Positions 27,701 to 42,700 of a stretch of 64,000 nt of DNA are shown here, piece after piece (positions within the stretch are counted from its first letter, which is position 1; every line of letters begins with the position of its first letter). The position numbers and the translations under genes are program-made. The notes beneath the pieces are model-generated. The model made no database searches, had not been told where the DNA came from, and saw only the letters and a program-made list of their open reading frames with translations. Source of the stretch: Solea solea. Taxonomy: Eukaryota; Chordata; Actinopteri; Pleuronectiformes; Soleidae. The DNA lies in NCBI RefSeq assembly GCF_958295425.1, contig NC_081142.1, positions 18,073,284 through 18,137,283 of the forward strand. The letters are read 5' to 3'.

Positions 27701-30700
27701 TTTGGTCCCCACTACAGTGTTTACATGTTTGTGTGTGTTTGGCTATTCACAGGAATTTTACATTTTTTAATCATTCAAATTTGGCCCTTTCCTGCTGAAT
27801 GACAAAGGGAGAAGAGATATTTTTCATCGCTTAACACACACTATGTATGTCTTTGCAATTAGAGATAAAATGTGAAACCAACAAAAGTGTAACTCCAAAA
27901 TTTAGTGAAGAAAGATAATGCAAATCATAAAAATTGCATAAAATCACCTCTAAACCGTCAGGACCAGGTTCACCAATGTAGCCTTTCCTTCCAGGTCGCC
28001 CCTTCAAATACACACACAATAAACACACAGTACAGAACATAATGGGTTTATCACATCCAGCTGCTTCCTAGTGGATAATCTACGTAGGTAAACTGTGTGA
28101 TTCAAAACACATGCGACACGTTAAATGTACAGTATGTGCATGTGTCTGTCAATCTGGGAGTACTTACAGTGGGGCCTGAGCTGCCAGGTGGGCCGAGTGG
28201 TCCTTCATCGCCCTGCGGAACACAGTCACAGTCACTGTTAAACAACTGTGGGTGTCAACTGCCCAGTTATTCCATGTTCAAAAATCACTATGTACTTGAA
28301 TAACAGCTCTTAACCACCAAGACACCCCAAGACCTGTGAAGACACCCTAGTAGTACTAGACACCAAAACATTAGCAATTCACTGTTACTGTGACCTACAA
28401 GACCAGGACTCATCAAACCAGGATGATCTTCATCCAGGACCACTTAGTACTCTTGGGAATTTGTGAATTTGACTCTTGGGTGTCCTTAGAAAAAAACTAT
28501 AGATTGTAGAACGTCTCATTGGTCCAAAGGCTCGGAACAGGTGGAAGAGGAACATCTTCTTTTACTACTATTTCTGGACAGTCTAACAACTCTGACACTT
28601 GATGCATGTATACACACACCCACATAAACAGGGAAGTTGTTATTTCTAATCAGAATTATTATAATCAAGTTATAGAACATTTCCCTTTGTTAACATAGTT
28701 ATAACACATATAAATCTTACTAAAACGTGGCTTGGTTCTTCTCTGAGTTGTCATTTGGTGATAAAAATCACAAAATGTGATGGATAAACAAACTAGCGTT
28801 TCCTAGTGCTGTGAGTAAAAGCAGCATTAGCATTAAAGAATATATTATTTGTATAAAGCTCCAGTGATGTGTGGGAAAGTTTGGCCTGTGATCTTTATCG
28901 CACCACCACGTTCTCTGTGATATTGACAGACTCTATTAAATCTAAATTATATATATTAAATAAAGTCCCAAATGAAACTACTGACAAAATGTCCATAATT
29001 TCATTTGAAAACAGTTTTACAGTGTGAATCACTTGCTAAATTACCTCGATGAGCTTTAATGGTAATGCTTACGTGACTTTAGTGAATACTGTGTACCGCA
29101 ACCATTCAATCAGAAACAATATAACTTCTCCTGCAGTCTCTTTCACAGATTTTCATCTGTTATCATCATTTTAAAAATTTTATTGACCAACAAGCACAAT
29201 ATTATTCCAAATAATACCCTTCCCTTTTTCCTCGGAATGGAAAACTTTCAACCATGTTTGTGTTAGCACCAAGTGTTGAATCATGACTTCACCCAGTGGA
29301 ACATGCCCCAAGAGATATGGCAGAGAAAAGAATTCCCGACACGGTGGGAGGAGTGAGCTGTCTTGGGATATGACAAGATGCTAAATGAGATATGTTAGTT
29401 TATCTTTCCAGAGAATAATGAATGAATCAGTGGGATGAGCTACATTTTCCACTTTCTATATTTAGGGAGACAACGAGCGAGCAGATGTGTAGAATTGAGT
29501 TTGGAATCGTCTCACCTCTATTCCTTTTGGCCCTGGCGGACCTGGAGGCCCCCTGGCTCCCTGCAAACCCTGAAACACAGATGAATACTCGAGTTCAAAT
29601 GAATGTAATGAAACTTATGGATGACATGAGAAAAGAGATAAAGTTTTACATTTGGTCCAGGTGGACCATTCAGGCCCGGTACTCCAATGTCGCCAGGAAA
29701 CCCCTGAAAAACATGGGAGGAAAAAGACATTAATATTACTGCGTGTGATGTGATTATTTCTTCTCTTTACTTGAATCTTAGGTCATTGCATGCTTGTGTG
29801 CTTTATAGGAGGGGTATGACAATGCTATACAGGTGTGATGTACAGCAGCAGTTCCACTTGAGGCTGTTTGACTAAATCTGTATCAGAGAGACTTAAAGAA
29901 AGCTGATGTAAAGCTTGTGATGGATTGCCGCTGAGGGTTCTCAGGCATACCTGACCATGAAACAATCACTCATTTATAAGAAGTTGCCTGCTAGGTGTAG
30001 CCTATGTGACCTGTAGTCATGTTGCACTCCTGCGAGCAGTATGTCTTTTGACATGTCATCCACAATGACCCCTCTGACCAAACGTGATTTATTCTACATC
30101 AAAAAGCACGGACATGCTGGAGGGAGATGCCAGAACAAGAACGTAAGTTCAGTAAATTCCATTCACTTCCTTTATGTCATACATGAAAAAATACTTTTCA
30201 AGGACACAATCAATTTTTCAACAGGGTTAGGGCTAAAACATAGGTAGGTCCCAATGGAAGTCCTCATCAGCTGCAATCATTGTTACACATCAACATACAC
30301 TGATACAATGTTGCCTGGCGCAAACACTGACTCATAACTCTGCACATACTTTCTACACAAGCAAAGGATAACCCAGCGCCATCCCATGATCAAACAGAAC
30401 ATCATCCTGACCAGTATACTGTATGTCACTGTAATTTGCCCATTAGATTAGAAGTTCTGCCTTAAAGCGGTCAAAAGAAAAAAGGTCATGGAGTCAACAA
30501 ATGTGCTACAAATGTGCTAGGAATCATGGATGTGCTCATTTAAATTTACTTATAGTTTGCATTTGTATTATTTGTATTATCTGGACAAGTGATTATCCTT
30601 GGGATCTTGGACAAGTCAGTCTTTGGTGAACCAGATATCTTGGAATTTGCATTTCCCAGGCATCACATTTGCACTCTCTTGATTAACGTTACTCGCTGAT

Positions 30701-33700
30701 TGTTCTGCACGGGATCTCACATCAACGGCAGAGAGAGAGACAGTGGACAGTGCCCACGACACCCCGCTAGTAATTACGACTCGATGTTTCTTCTGCGTAG
30801 GCCTAGTCTACGTACATCAAGCAATGCAAGGCGCATGAAACAGTAGATGGCGTCATAACAAACAGGGACATTTACCTAAATATCAACTTTCAATGACCCA
30901 TGTCTATGTAGTGTGATTTTCAAATTCACAAACTTAAACCTTAAAAAACACAATTTGTTAGGCTAAAATTGCATCAGAACGTCTTTGAATATATGCCGCA
31001 TGGTCCAGCAGAGGACGCTGGCCCATAAGAAAAATTAAACAGCTGTGGAAATGGAGGAAACTAGCAACCTTTGGATTAAGCTTCTTCCACCAGAGTTAGG
31101 CGGTGGAGAAGAAGGCAATGAGTGATCAATCTCACGTGACCATAACAATATCAGATATCCTAGTATCTTCAAAGGAACAATATGTCATGTAATAGTCATT
31201 CAAAACTTGATAGAATCGACAGCCCTAATATACAGTAAATCCTATGTTGAAGAATATACTGCTCTTGTCTGTCGATACACCATGTTCACCTTCAGTCCCC
31301 GCCTGAGGGAAAAATCTGACATATGTGCAGAATAATAGGGTCTACTTTTTCCAGCTACTTCAACTCTCACAACAAATGCCATATCACTCTAATGTCTGTG
31401 TGATCATAACCTTGAGTAGGACCATCTATAAAAGAGGCCCAGCCTTGGCTCGGGCCCAACTGCAAGACACAACAATTCTAACAGGGAAAGTAAAGATACT
31501 GCAGGGTGACTGTTTTACAGCTGCACGTGTTTATGACTCGCCATCCACCTATGCTGAGCACAGCCTTTTACACTGGACCAAAGTTCTTTACAAACAATTA
31601 AGTCATCGTTTCTTTTTTTCTAAATGTTTCTCTTTTTGTTATCTTGCCACAATCATTCCCAGTGAAAGTAGAAAGAAAACTATAGTAATTGAGAGTAGCT
31701 TGGAAATAAACAAACCTGTCCTGTGGGGTTACATTGACTAGTACTATAGATAACGGGAATATGAAAAACACTACTCCCTCTCTTCTAAAAGAACATCTGC
31801 AGTGAAGCGTCAGACACTGTTGACATGATGCAGTGCTGTTATGTAGCCTCAAGAAAACCTATGGCACTTTTCCATTATACAGTTACAGCACGGCACAGCT
31901 CAACTCCATATGGTTTGGTATGGTTTTCCATTACAGTAGTACCTCCTTCACCTCCGTGGGTGCAGTCATCACAGCACAGCTGCATGAAGCTGCAGTGACT
32001 TTGTTTTACATGCGACACACACAAACCAGTGACCAGTGACTTGCAAAGCAGTTGTTTTCAGTGTACTGAATCATTAGAAGCAGTTCATTTCGAAGAGACT
32101 AGTTCAGTACTATGACCAGAGCACAGACTCTGCCTGACACAGGCACTGAAATTAAATAGGGCAGAAAGGGTTGTGATGCGGCTCGCCGCTTTGCGTTCGC
32201 CGCTAAATACACCAGACTCCTCTGGTAAATGTTGAGATTTTAGACATTTCCGTGTTAAATGTTGGAGATTAACGCATGTCCTCAGGATTTTTAATTGATC
32301 TACAGTTCGGCATTGTTCAGTTTGATTCCTGTGTTAGGCGTCACGCTCGTGACTCTTCCAGTGAAGACACTCTGACCAATGAGTGACCGGCAGTATCAGC
32401 TCAGCTCACTTGGAACTTCGTCAGAGCAGGTATTACAGAGATTACCAGGTAATATCACTAATGGTAAAGCAAAACATGCCGGAAAAATGCCATTAATAAC
32501 AAATGTGTTGACTATGAAAATCATATGTACTGTATATGTGTGCACTCCTACCTCTGGTCCTGGAGGCCCAGGTGGTCCCTGTGCTCCCACCTCACCCATT
32601 TTACCCTGTTTTAAAAAATGAACACATGATGAAGAATCAAATTTCAATCTTTTTCCCTTTCAGATACGTACTGTATATGTTGTCCATCTCTCTTAATTTT
32701 CTTACACATTTCCTCTTACTGTCTGTTAACATTTAGATAATACAGTATGTTCTGTTTATGCAATCCTTAGTGTGGATATCGCATGATGTTGTATCCATAA
32801 GATGCTAAAAAAGCTTAGAAATCCATGTCAGATGTACAACAAATGTATACACAAGGGTTGCATGTGTACACTTATATTATGTTATCCATTGGGTCTGCAG
32901 AAAAAGTACTTCTTGTGATACATAGATCGAGGTTAAAACGGCCTGGGAGACTGACTAGACTTAGTCTTTTCTAGTTATTATTTCAAGCACACTGGTAAAT
33001 CTTTTACACTTTTACAGCACATAAATCGAAACACTTATTGATTACTTGAGAACTGTGGTAGCTGGATTGTATTCTGAACACATTCAGAATACAAGTTTTC
33101 AGTGTTTCACATTTGTTTTTTGATAAATAACTGTTCCAGAAACATTTATTCTTCTTCTTTCTGCTCTCGGAGCTCAACAGCCAGCAACTGATTTGTTGCA
33201 AATGTGACCTAAGTGTCTTCAGTTTATAAGCCGACACAAATAGAATCCAGACCTCATTGTCGTAGTCTGTTTGAATATAAAAGCTGCACAGGCACATACA
33301 GTACACACTCACACTTACATACCGGTGGTCCCGGTTTCCCTTTTGGCCCAGCTGGACCAGGTAAACCAGCAACACCCTGAAAACACAAACATCACATTCA
33401 TCTTCTGTTTTGGGTTTTATTAGCCATATGATGGACATCCATCACCGTATAACTGAGTCCATGTCTGAGTGCGCATATACACATGGGACAAGAATTATGT
33501 GGTGAACTCAAATGATAAATTAATTGACATCTGCATGTATTTCAAACACATGCTGAAAACACATTGTGGTAGTTTTGATTAATGTTTTCCTGATTTAGCA
33601 GGGACAAATATGACTTTATGCATTCTGCTATTGCCCAGTTTTTAGTCATCACAAAAGGAAAACTTTATACATGTTTAAACAATTAGGAAATACAAACAAA

Positions 33701-36700
33701 AAAAAGGATTGTGGAACTTAAGATTGGTGTAAAAAAAGATGTTTTCTATTGCTTTTGACACTTCTGTGGTGTTGATCGGGAGTCTTACCTTATCACCTTG
33801 GTACCCCATCTCCCCTGGTTCGCCCATTGGTCCCACTTCACCCTGGATTTTACAGTATTACAAAGAGATATAACACAACACTACCCTGCCACAGTCATCA
33901 CAAAAAAACTGCACAGAAAGTGTACACTTTAATATGTAAAACATGTAGTTATAACACATAAAACATCATCAATTCTTTGATTGTATGTTGAATGTTTAAA
34001 TATCAAAGGATTTCCTGCAAATGTGTCCAATTATATGTGTTGGGTTTGTCACACATTACACACAGATACACTACAATAATATAAATATTTAGATCACCTT
34101 ATCACCTTTCAATCCAGGCAGGCCGGCTCGTCCTGCAGGGCCCTGCCACAGACAGTAGGAAGAATGGAGGAAATGTCGAAGTGAGTTCATCCGCAAATGA
34201 AGAACAACGACTTGTGATTTTACAGGATTATGACCATATGATCTACAGTATAAGCCCCCTTCAGCTAAAGGACCAACTTGATGTGCTTGTCCGTGAGTCT
34301 TTTAGCAGGATATCGGAATTTTGTGGTCATGTGTTATCACCAAATAAGGGAATTTACTTCAATTTAATTGTATTTCTCCTCCATCTACCCTTAACAGAGT
34401 CCACTGGATTAATTTAACAACCAACAATATAGTTTATAGAATACCAAGCACTGACAGGAGCCAATGTTTAGCTTACCTGAGGTCCCACCAGACCAGGCAG
34501 CCCTCGCAGTCCCTCAGGCCCCAGGTCCCCCTGTACAGAGAATGAAGTGTACAATGGAAATTATCCATCACAGTACTAATACTTACATTTTGTTTAGCAT
34601 TAAAGTCAATGTGAATAAGTGCAATCACCAATTCTGTAATTAAAACAGCATTCCACATTTTTTACATAGCGGAAACAGACGGTGGACCAACCTGTCCCCC
34701 AACTGAAAAGTAAGTATGGGTCGTTTTGGCCAACCCCTGAATACGACCCATAGGTATGTTTTTAGTGCACCGGCATTTTCCAAGTTAACTAGGCACAATT
34801 GTTCGTGAGGTTAGGGTTGGGGCTTAAAAAAATACAGCCCTGGCTAGGCAGTAAGTTACAGACAATGACATAAAAAACAAATGTTGGTCGCGTGGTGTTG
34901 TGTGAAAGTCTAACGTGGGAGTCAAAGCCGTGTACACAAGGTACCAGATTGCTGTTATTTATACTATTGAAAAAACAACAACTTACCTATCGGTCGTAAT
35001 TCCTGCATATGACCCATAGTTACGTTTTGTTGTAGGACAGTCCCATGTGGACTGATGAGGAAACATTCCTTGACTTTGTTCAAGAAGCTAACTACAATAA
35101 TAAATGTGAAGCGGCAAAGAAACCCTTTTCCAGCAAACTCGTCTTCATCTCGCTTGGTGGTGGAGAGTTAGTAGTTTACAAACTTAAGTTTCCACTTAGA
35201 AAAGACTCTGTAATGATGAGATAAAGCAGCTAACACATTCATAAGATAGTGTAGCCTTTGGTTGCTAAGTGGCTAATATTTTAAGCTAGTTCCTCGCTCC
35301 GGGAGCCTATCAAATTGCACCGTTTTAGTCTGGAGTGGTGAACTAACTTCCACAATTCGCTTCACAGTAGAGGATGAAAACACACAATTTCTTTCACAAA
35401 ACTTTTGAAACTTTTGAATAAAATTTGCAATGCATTTATGAAGAAGTGAAGCTAGTGACAGAGATAAGTATGGTGAAGCCCAAACACAATGGTGTCCCAC
35501 TGGCTTATACACAAAATAACCTAGCTAACCTATGTAGCATACAGTACATGGGATTCCTTATATACGGTTTCTTTAAGACACAGAGGCAACAGCAAAGACA
35601 GTGTCTGACTCATGCAATATGCTGCAGTGAAAACAAATGCAGCAAAAATTAAAAAGCTGAAACATCTTATCTGACTTCTCTAAAGATTGGCCAAAAACTA
35701 AAAATGTTTCTATCAAAGCACTTTTTTGTCTCTCTCAAAAAAAAAATGAAACTGTCAGTTTTTCCAATACGCACAAAAGTGTAAGTAAGAGGCAAGTGAG
35801 AAAACATCCTTCATGTTACGTCACTAAGGACATGTGGTTTCAGCTCGCGAGTCCATCTGGATCTTGTAAGGCCGGTGTTTGATGTTGCAGTTCCTCTGTA
35901 GTACTGCAGCAGTACGGACACATTAATCAACTATTACTGATTTTATTGCTGCAACAGATTTATTCAGTGTGGCACCAGGCAGTGACTGAATAGATGCATG
36001 AACAGGGGAAAGTTTGTGTTTCTCTGCAGATACATCACAAAATAAGAACAACAGACACAAAATAAATGGAGGTTCTGCGTGCAGACAATCTGATGACAAA
36101 AGTGACATCACTCACACCCTCGCACACTTTAACCCTAACTTTACTGAACGCATGAAGGGATAGTGTTAATTTGTTTTTGGCCCGAAATGTTTTAGATCTT
36201 AGAAAAATAATTTGATTTCAGGGATTTCATGAAATGCAAGTGCTATGCATCACCACAAAAAGCGGCACAGCATCGTGAACTCTATTAGTATAATGTATTG
36301 TCATAGTTTTGCTGTGTGTGTGTGTGTGTGTGTGTCCTTTCCTCAATCATGGCATGTGGTGGATCTCCACACCTGCACTCAGTCTCTTTATCACCTCACT
36401 GCTTTATGGAAAAAAAAACTCTATGAGTTAGATTCTCAATCAAATTCTTCTAGTGAAACCCGATACTAATACTATTTCCACCCTCTTGCCTAGATCCACC
36501 AGCGCCTACCATCCTTTTAACAACACTTCAATAAACTTTAACCTGAACCTTCTTCTGCCGTCAGTGTTCTGCTTTTATCAGTGTCCAGCGCCAAACAAAG
36601 CTGTAACAGGTGTGATGAAAAAGCACACATGGAAATAGTGGTGGGGATTAAAAATAAAAGAAACAAATCCTCAAATTATCATCACCCCATGCATCATATA

Positions 36701-39700
36701 ATCTTGTAGGATTAACAGGAATGAACAAGCATCACCACTGTAGGCGTTACAGAGATACGCAAGACAGCAGATCTACACACACCTTCAGCTCATACACACA
36801 TGGTGTCAGCGTAACATCCGAGCCAAAACACTGTCATTACCATAGTTACACCACAAGCACTTACAGTAAAGGGGCACATGACATGACAGCACAAAACAAC
36901 ATACTGTACAAGCATGACTTCACAAGCCTTGGTGAATTATGTCCACCTTATGTCTGCTACATTATATCACATACTTTAATTTAAAAATGTCTGAAGATAT
37001 GTCGTACTTTTCTTGTCTTGAAGACCAACCAATGCCCTCAACACTACATTTAAACAGAGCATCTCCAGTATATATAGTATATAGTCATTATTTTGATCAC
37101 ACATCTGTCATAACTGCAGGGTAAGGGTTAGACACCTGAAGGAACATGGGGTTAAGTGTCTTGCCCAGGGACACATCAGCATGCAGACTAGCGGAGCCAG
37201 GGATCGAACCCCCGCCCCAAGCCTTCCACCCCTATGCCAGTAAAGAGGAGAAAGTACTTTTATGCAACTGTTACTTTTAACAACTATGATTTACAATTAC
37301 TGCAAACAAGAAAGGTTAAATAGTAGTAACACACACAGTAAAATATCTACTGTCCCATCAAATGGAAAACTAACTCAGTATTAATTACATCAAAGACTGG
37401 AGTAACTATTTTGGTTTTTCTTGGGTTATTACTCAAAGCTCTCTGCAATATTAAGTTATTCATTTAGTAATTCATTTTTGTGCCTTGAAACCTTGAATAA
37501 CAATGATTATTTTGTAGAAACTGTGAAAATCAACAGAATCTGCAACATAAACAATTTATCTTTAAATCTCCTCCATGTTGCAGCAATATCTCTGCATCTT
37601 GAATATTTAGATGGAGTAAATGGAGAAGGTTATTCATAGCTGTGGGGATACTCTCTATACTAACTGCGCTACCCTTTCCTTTAACCTTGTTAAAGGAAAA
37701 GTGCTGTTTCAGTAAAACGTAAATAATTAAATACAGTGTGTGCATTTCTCACGTCTGACTGTGTCAGTAGTAAATATGACTTACAGCCAGTGTTCGTGGT
37801 GAAAGGAAAGGAAACCCTACCCTGCCAGATGTCTCTAGTGCCACAAGTGACCCTACAAACACCTCAATAAATCCTAGTACTGAGTCGAGAAATATTGCTC
37901 CGCATACTTCTCAAAAATGAACACGGAAATGTTTTAGAGGCCTCTTTGAACTTGGACATTTTAACAGTGGCAGGTTTACACAGCTACAATTCATAATGCT
38001 TTCCATTAAGTCTCTCGCAGTTGGGAGTTTGTTTGTACTTAACATTGGCAGCTAAGTATATTAATTACTGGATTTTTATTCCAGAACTGATCTTTGAAGT
38101 GCTCCTTTCACTGCATGCTTTTTTTTTTTTTTTTTTTAAGGGTTGTGTGATTTTGTCACATCAGAATGTGTTCCTAGATCAGACAGGTGCGGAGAAGTAA
38201 GACATTTAAACCCCTCAATTTGGATTTCCAAAATCAGAGCAACCTCACAGACCCTGACATAAGATTCAATGATGGGTACCACTCACAGGTAGAAACACTC
38301 TGCTACTTTTACTGTTAACTGCATCTTTGTCTTGTTTGTTTCATGTTAAGCCATTCATACTCATAGTACTGCATTGTTATTAACTGGTATTGCTCACCAG
38401 TTCTGTTCTTGTACATGTTTATTCTTCTTATCTGGAATGCAGGAACTCAGAGATGACGTCATTCCGACTTTTGATGAAAATGCGCCATATACTGTATGAT
38501 ATGTGGTCATGTGACATGCAGCTTTTTGTCTGTCTAAACACCTGCGCTGACGTCCTCTGGAGACAAATAAATCACTGAGAATAGCTCCCCTTTCTGAATT
38601 TCAACTCAATAAAGGTGCATCTCATCTTATCTTACAAATGTGACGCATTGCTGGTGACGCACGCAAAATGTTATTGGTGTTGTTTGCGCGGGCAGTTAAT
38701 ATGAACAATACGGCTGATAATCTGAACATAGCCCTAGTTGTTGCAATAGATTTTTAAATTCTGGTCACAGAGTGCGACGCAGGAATGAAGCAACTGTTAC
38801 AGATTACCAGAATCTTTGTGCATCTCTTTCTGGACAGTATCTGCTTTGCTGACAAATACATGTCTGAATTTCCATGACTGCATGAAAACTTATGTATATG
38901 CAGACTGGTATAAAGTACCTAAAATGGATACTTAAAAAAAAAGATCTTATCTTGTAAAATTATCTTACAAGATACCAAGTCACTTTTTATAATATGACTT
39001 ACTTATATACTTGACTTATTATAAAGTATATGACATTTACTGTACTTAAGTATCAAGAGTAATTTAAGCCATGGTAGCTCAGTGGTAGGGTGAGTTGTCT
39101 TTCAACTGTAAGGTGGTGGGTTCAATTCCTGGCTCTGCTAGTCTACATGTGTCCTTGAGCAAGACCCTTATCCCACCATGTCGCTATAGAAATACAGACC
39201 ATTACCAACTCTGCTTCTTGAGATTTTATTTGGTAGTAAAGAGTAACAAAGATATTTAGAGGAAATGTAGTGGAGTAAAAGTAGAATTTTTGTTCGAAAT
39301 ATAAATAAAAAAGTAAATTTTTTTTTTTTTCTTTTTTTATACGTGAATTTTGTACCTAAGTACAGTAACAAAGTATTTATACTTCAATACATTACAACAG
39401 TGTGTATAAGTATCTAGTGATACTACAGTAGATGTCATAGCCACAGTGATACTGCTATAACACTGTAATCTACAGTCTCCCCTCTCTGAATATCTACCTG
39501 AATGTCTCCTTCGTTTTCAGCAGTTTGGCTCAACTATTGACCTGTTTTTGTACGCAGCCAAAAGAGCTCTTTCCATAACCCGATTCATACGAGTCCCTGC
39601 GGATTACAGAGGCCTTATCAACAGCCAGACTCAAAATGCATGTTATATTTGTTACAAACACTTGGAAGACACACAAGTGGAGTTCAAATACAAAAAAATC

Positions 39701-42700
39701 CTGGCTTACATCTTAGGGAAAAATAGCTGGCATAAAAACCGCCATTAATCATTCGTGTAGCAACACGGCACATCCTTCCACAATCTAAACCACAATCTAA
39801 TGACTAGAGAGGCAGACAAGCGGACTGAATGAAAGGTGAACAGACTGGTGATTTTGAACACAAGTAAAAGGTGAGAGCAAGGAAGAACTGTGAGCCAAAT
39901 GACAGACAATTGGAAAGAGACATAAACAGTGCCTATAGGCAAAGGAAATCCAACACATTAATGGGACGATAACAGCAATGATAAAAACACCCTGATACTT
40001 ACCCTTAGACCGGGAAAGCCGCCAATGCCAGTCCCACCAACAGGCCCCTGTGAAACATCACAGCAACATCCTAAGTACACAGGACAGGACATTTACAGTA
40101 TTTTACATTCCTACTTTGGAAAATACTGGAAGTGTGTCTGTGTGTTTTAATGGCTAGCCTCATGGTCAGCATCTCTGCGCCAACTGCCCCAAATATGTTT
40201 TTAATGTATTATTTATGTGAACACAACTATGAATCCTAAGACTTATTTCACCTACTTATAGAGTTATACTGTATGTACGGAGACAGAGAGCATAGGAAAT
40301 GAGAACATTGAAGAATTATTATATGAGTAGTATTAGACCAAAAAAAAAGAGAACGAGGACAATGAGTTCTCACCTCTTTGCCATCAGGACCAGGAGGCCC
40401 CCTCTCTCCTACATCACCCACCACACCCTGCATGGGAAGAACATCCACATTCAGTTGAAAGGCAATACAACCACGTCTACAAGACTATATAACAACTCCA
40501 TGCAAAAGTCCATTTTGGGGATTTATATCTCATTCCCTGACTTTCTTGTTGCGTAATCTGCGTGTTCTGTATCCAGACCGATGCAGTGGCATCTAATCTG
40601 CACGGACACACCGTGAAAACAACGCTTATTTCATGAAGCAGAATTAGTCATGATGAGCTTGTGAACTGGCTTACAACACCTCCTTGGGCCACAGACTTCT
40701 GTCAGCCAGACATTGCTTAGTGGTCAGTAGAAAAAAAAACCCCTTCAGATGAAACAGACACTGGGCCGCATGCCCACTTGGCAACTTTTAACACAGAGAA
40801 GCTAAGGCTTATTGTTATTTTCTTTTTTTTGCAGTGTTAACTTTTCACAGTGTGAGAGCCCAACTTAGACATTCCATCTGTCTCTATCTTAATCTAACTG
40901 TAATTTTAGTTTAGTGTCACTGGAGCAGGGACTAAGCCAGGATACATGCTCTTCCAATGTGTTCTGCCACATTTTGAATCGTGTTAAAACATCTAAAGAG
41001 TAATTCCTCTTGTATTTCCTCTCCTAGCACTGTAATCACTGGCCTCAGTGCAGTTTTAATAGCGCATTCAAAACAGATGCAGCACATAAGTTAATATCCT
41101 TTGTATCTTTAGTGGAAGTCAAGTACAGCCACGGTATTTTAGAGAGGACATGTTGATGTAGGAATGATAACAATATCCCTGATTATCATAATGAGATAAT
41201 GCAGACAATGCTACCTGCTACCTGCAGATGACTCACTGTAGTTATAAACAGAGGACAAATAAGAACATTTTTCTTTCAAGATGCAACTTTGAACTACTGC
41301 AGGAGTCACAATTGAGTCATTATTACGTGTCTTCCTTTAGGGCCAGGTTTTCCAACAGGACCAGGTATGCCCTAAAAAGAAAAACAGTTGATGAATATCA
41401 CAAAGGTGGTGATGTGATGACAACATTTTGCCACATACATAAAATCATATGGAAGTTGGCTTCTGTCAACACTCAGTCAGTGATGTAATGAAGATTCAAC
41501 AAGGAAATTAGAGGAGGGAAGGCATAAGGTAATAGGTTTTTACTGGTAATGACACTAACGACACTGAAATTATGATTAACTAGGTGCTTAAAGGTCCAGT
41601 GTGTGACAGAATTTATTGTCAGAAATTGAACGACCATCTTTATTTTAAGGGTTTTCTTAGCCTTAGAATTATGGATGGCCAATTATTGCCCATTGAATAC
41701 AACTCTTATACAGTATCTACAGTACAAGGGTCTTCAATCTTGTCTACAGCACAGGCCCACCAAATTAACTGGTTTTGACCAAAAGGTAGAGAGTTTGTGA
41801 GAATGGACCGAGTTGTGAAAGAGTCTTTATATCCTTTCTGGTAAACAAAGGCCACTCTTGGAATTAGATGTGACTATTTCTAACACACTGGACCTTTAAT
41901 ATAAACAATCATCACTCACTTTCATCCCTTCCGGTCCAAGTGGCCCGACAGCACCGGGAGGCCCAATGAAACCCTGCAAATCAAATCAAATCACAACATT
42001 AGCAAAAAAACACAACAACACATTATTAGTAGTGATTAAACACCATTAAAACGAGGTGTATAACTTACTAGTTTTGCAGACTGGTCTGTCACATAATTTG
42101 GATATAATGAGTGCTTGTATGCCTACTACTGTCTGTAGTGTGTATAAGATCTGCTAATGAGTTAAAAAAGGGCATCATACTGTCACACTTTCTACATGAA
42201 TTCTCTCTGTTTCTGACATATTACAGATCTTGATTAACCCAGTGTGAAATTAGGGAGAAATATTTGGGGCAATTACACATTCTACATGTGGCAACGGTCA
42301 AAATCTAGAGTGGCTCTTCTGACATAAAGATTAGTGTACCATACATACTATACAAAAACATAAAATAATCACATGAGCAATTTTCAGGATCACAATTATA
42401 ATCCTAAAAACCCACACAATCCCGTAAATCAGCAAGAACAAGAATGCACGAGTCATTGTCCCATGTTTTTTTTTCTCTCTCCCTCTGAATTACCTGTGCA
42501 CTGTGTTTTTGTGGCTCTTTTTTTTAACAATGACCACCTCAGTCTGACATTAATCCCACCTATCGTCTTTCTTTGCACTGCACCACTCCACTTAAGTCCC
42601 GTCTCTCACTAGCTCATTTGACCTCTTTCTCTCTGTTTTCATAGTCCCATCTGTTTGTTCTTCCATCCACTTCTTTCTTTTTTTCTTCCTGTTCTCCTGT

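Larger units (their letters stand above)
32606..34476. other. Introns H12-H16, nothing recognised besides exons
   Basis: Introns 32606-33322, 33377-33788, 33843-34097 and 34143-34476. No gene or identifiable repeat between H13, H14 and H15. Confidence 0.55.

Noticed and set aside
31325..31741. 138-aa plus-strand ORF
   Set aside because: No recognisable family; overlaps an opposite-strand ORF in an intron.
39068..39132. Possible tRNA gene
   Set aside because: A- and B-box-like motifs are present but the acceptor stem does not close and the sequence runs into a SINE body.
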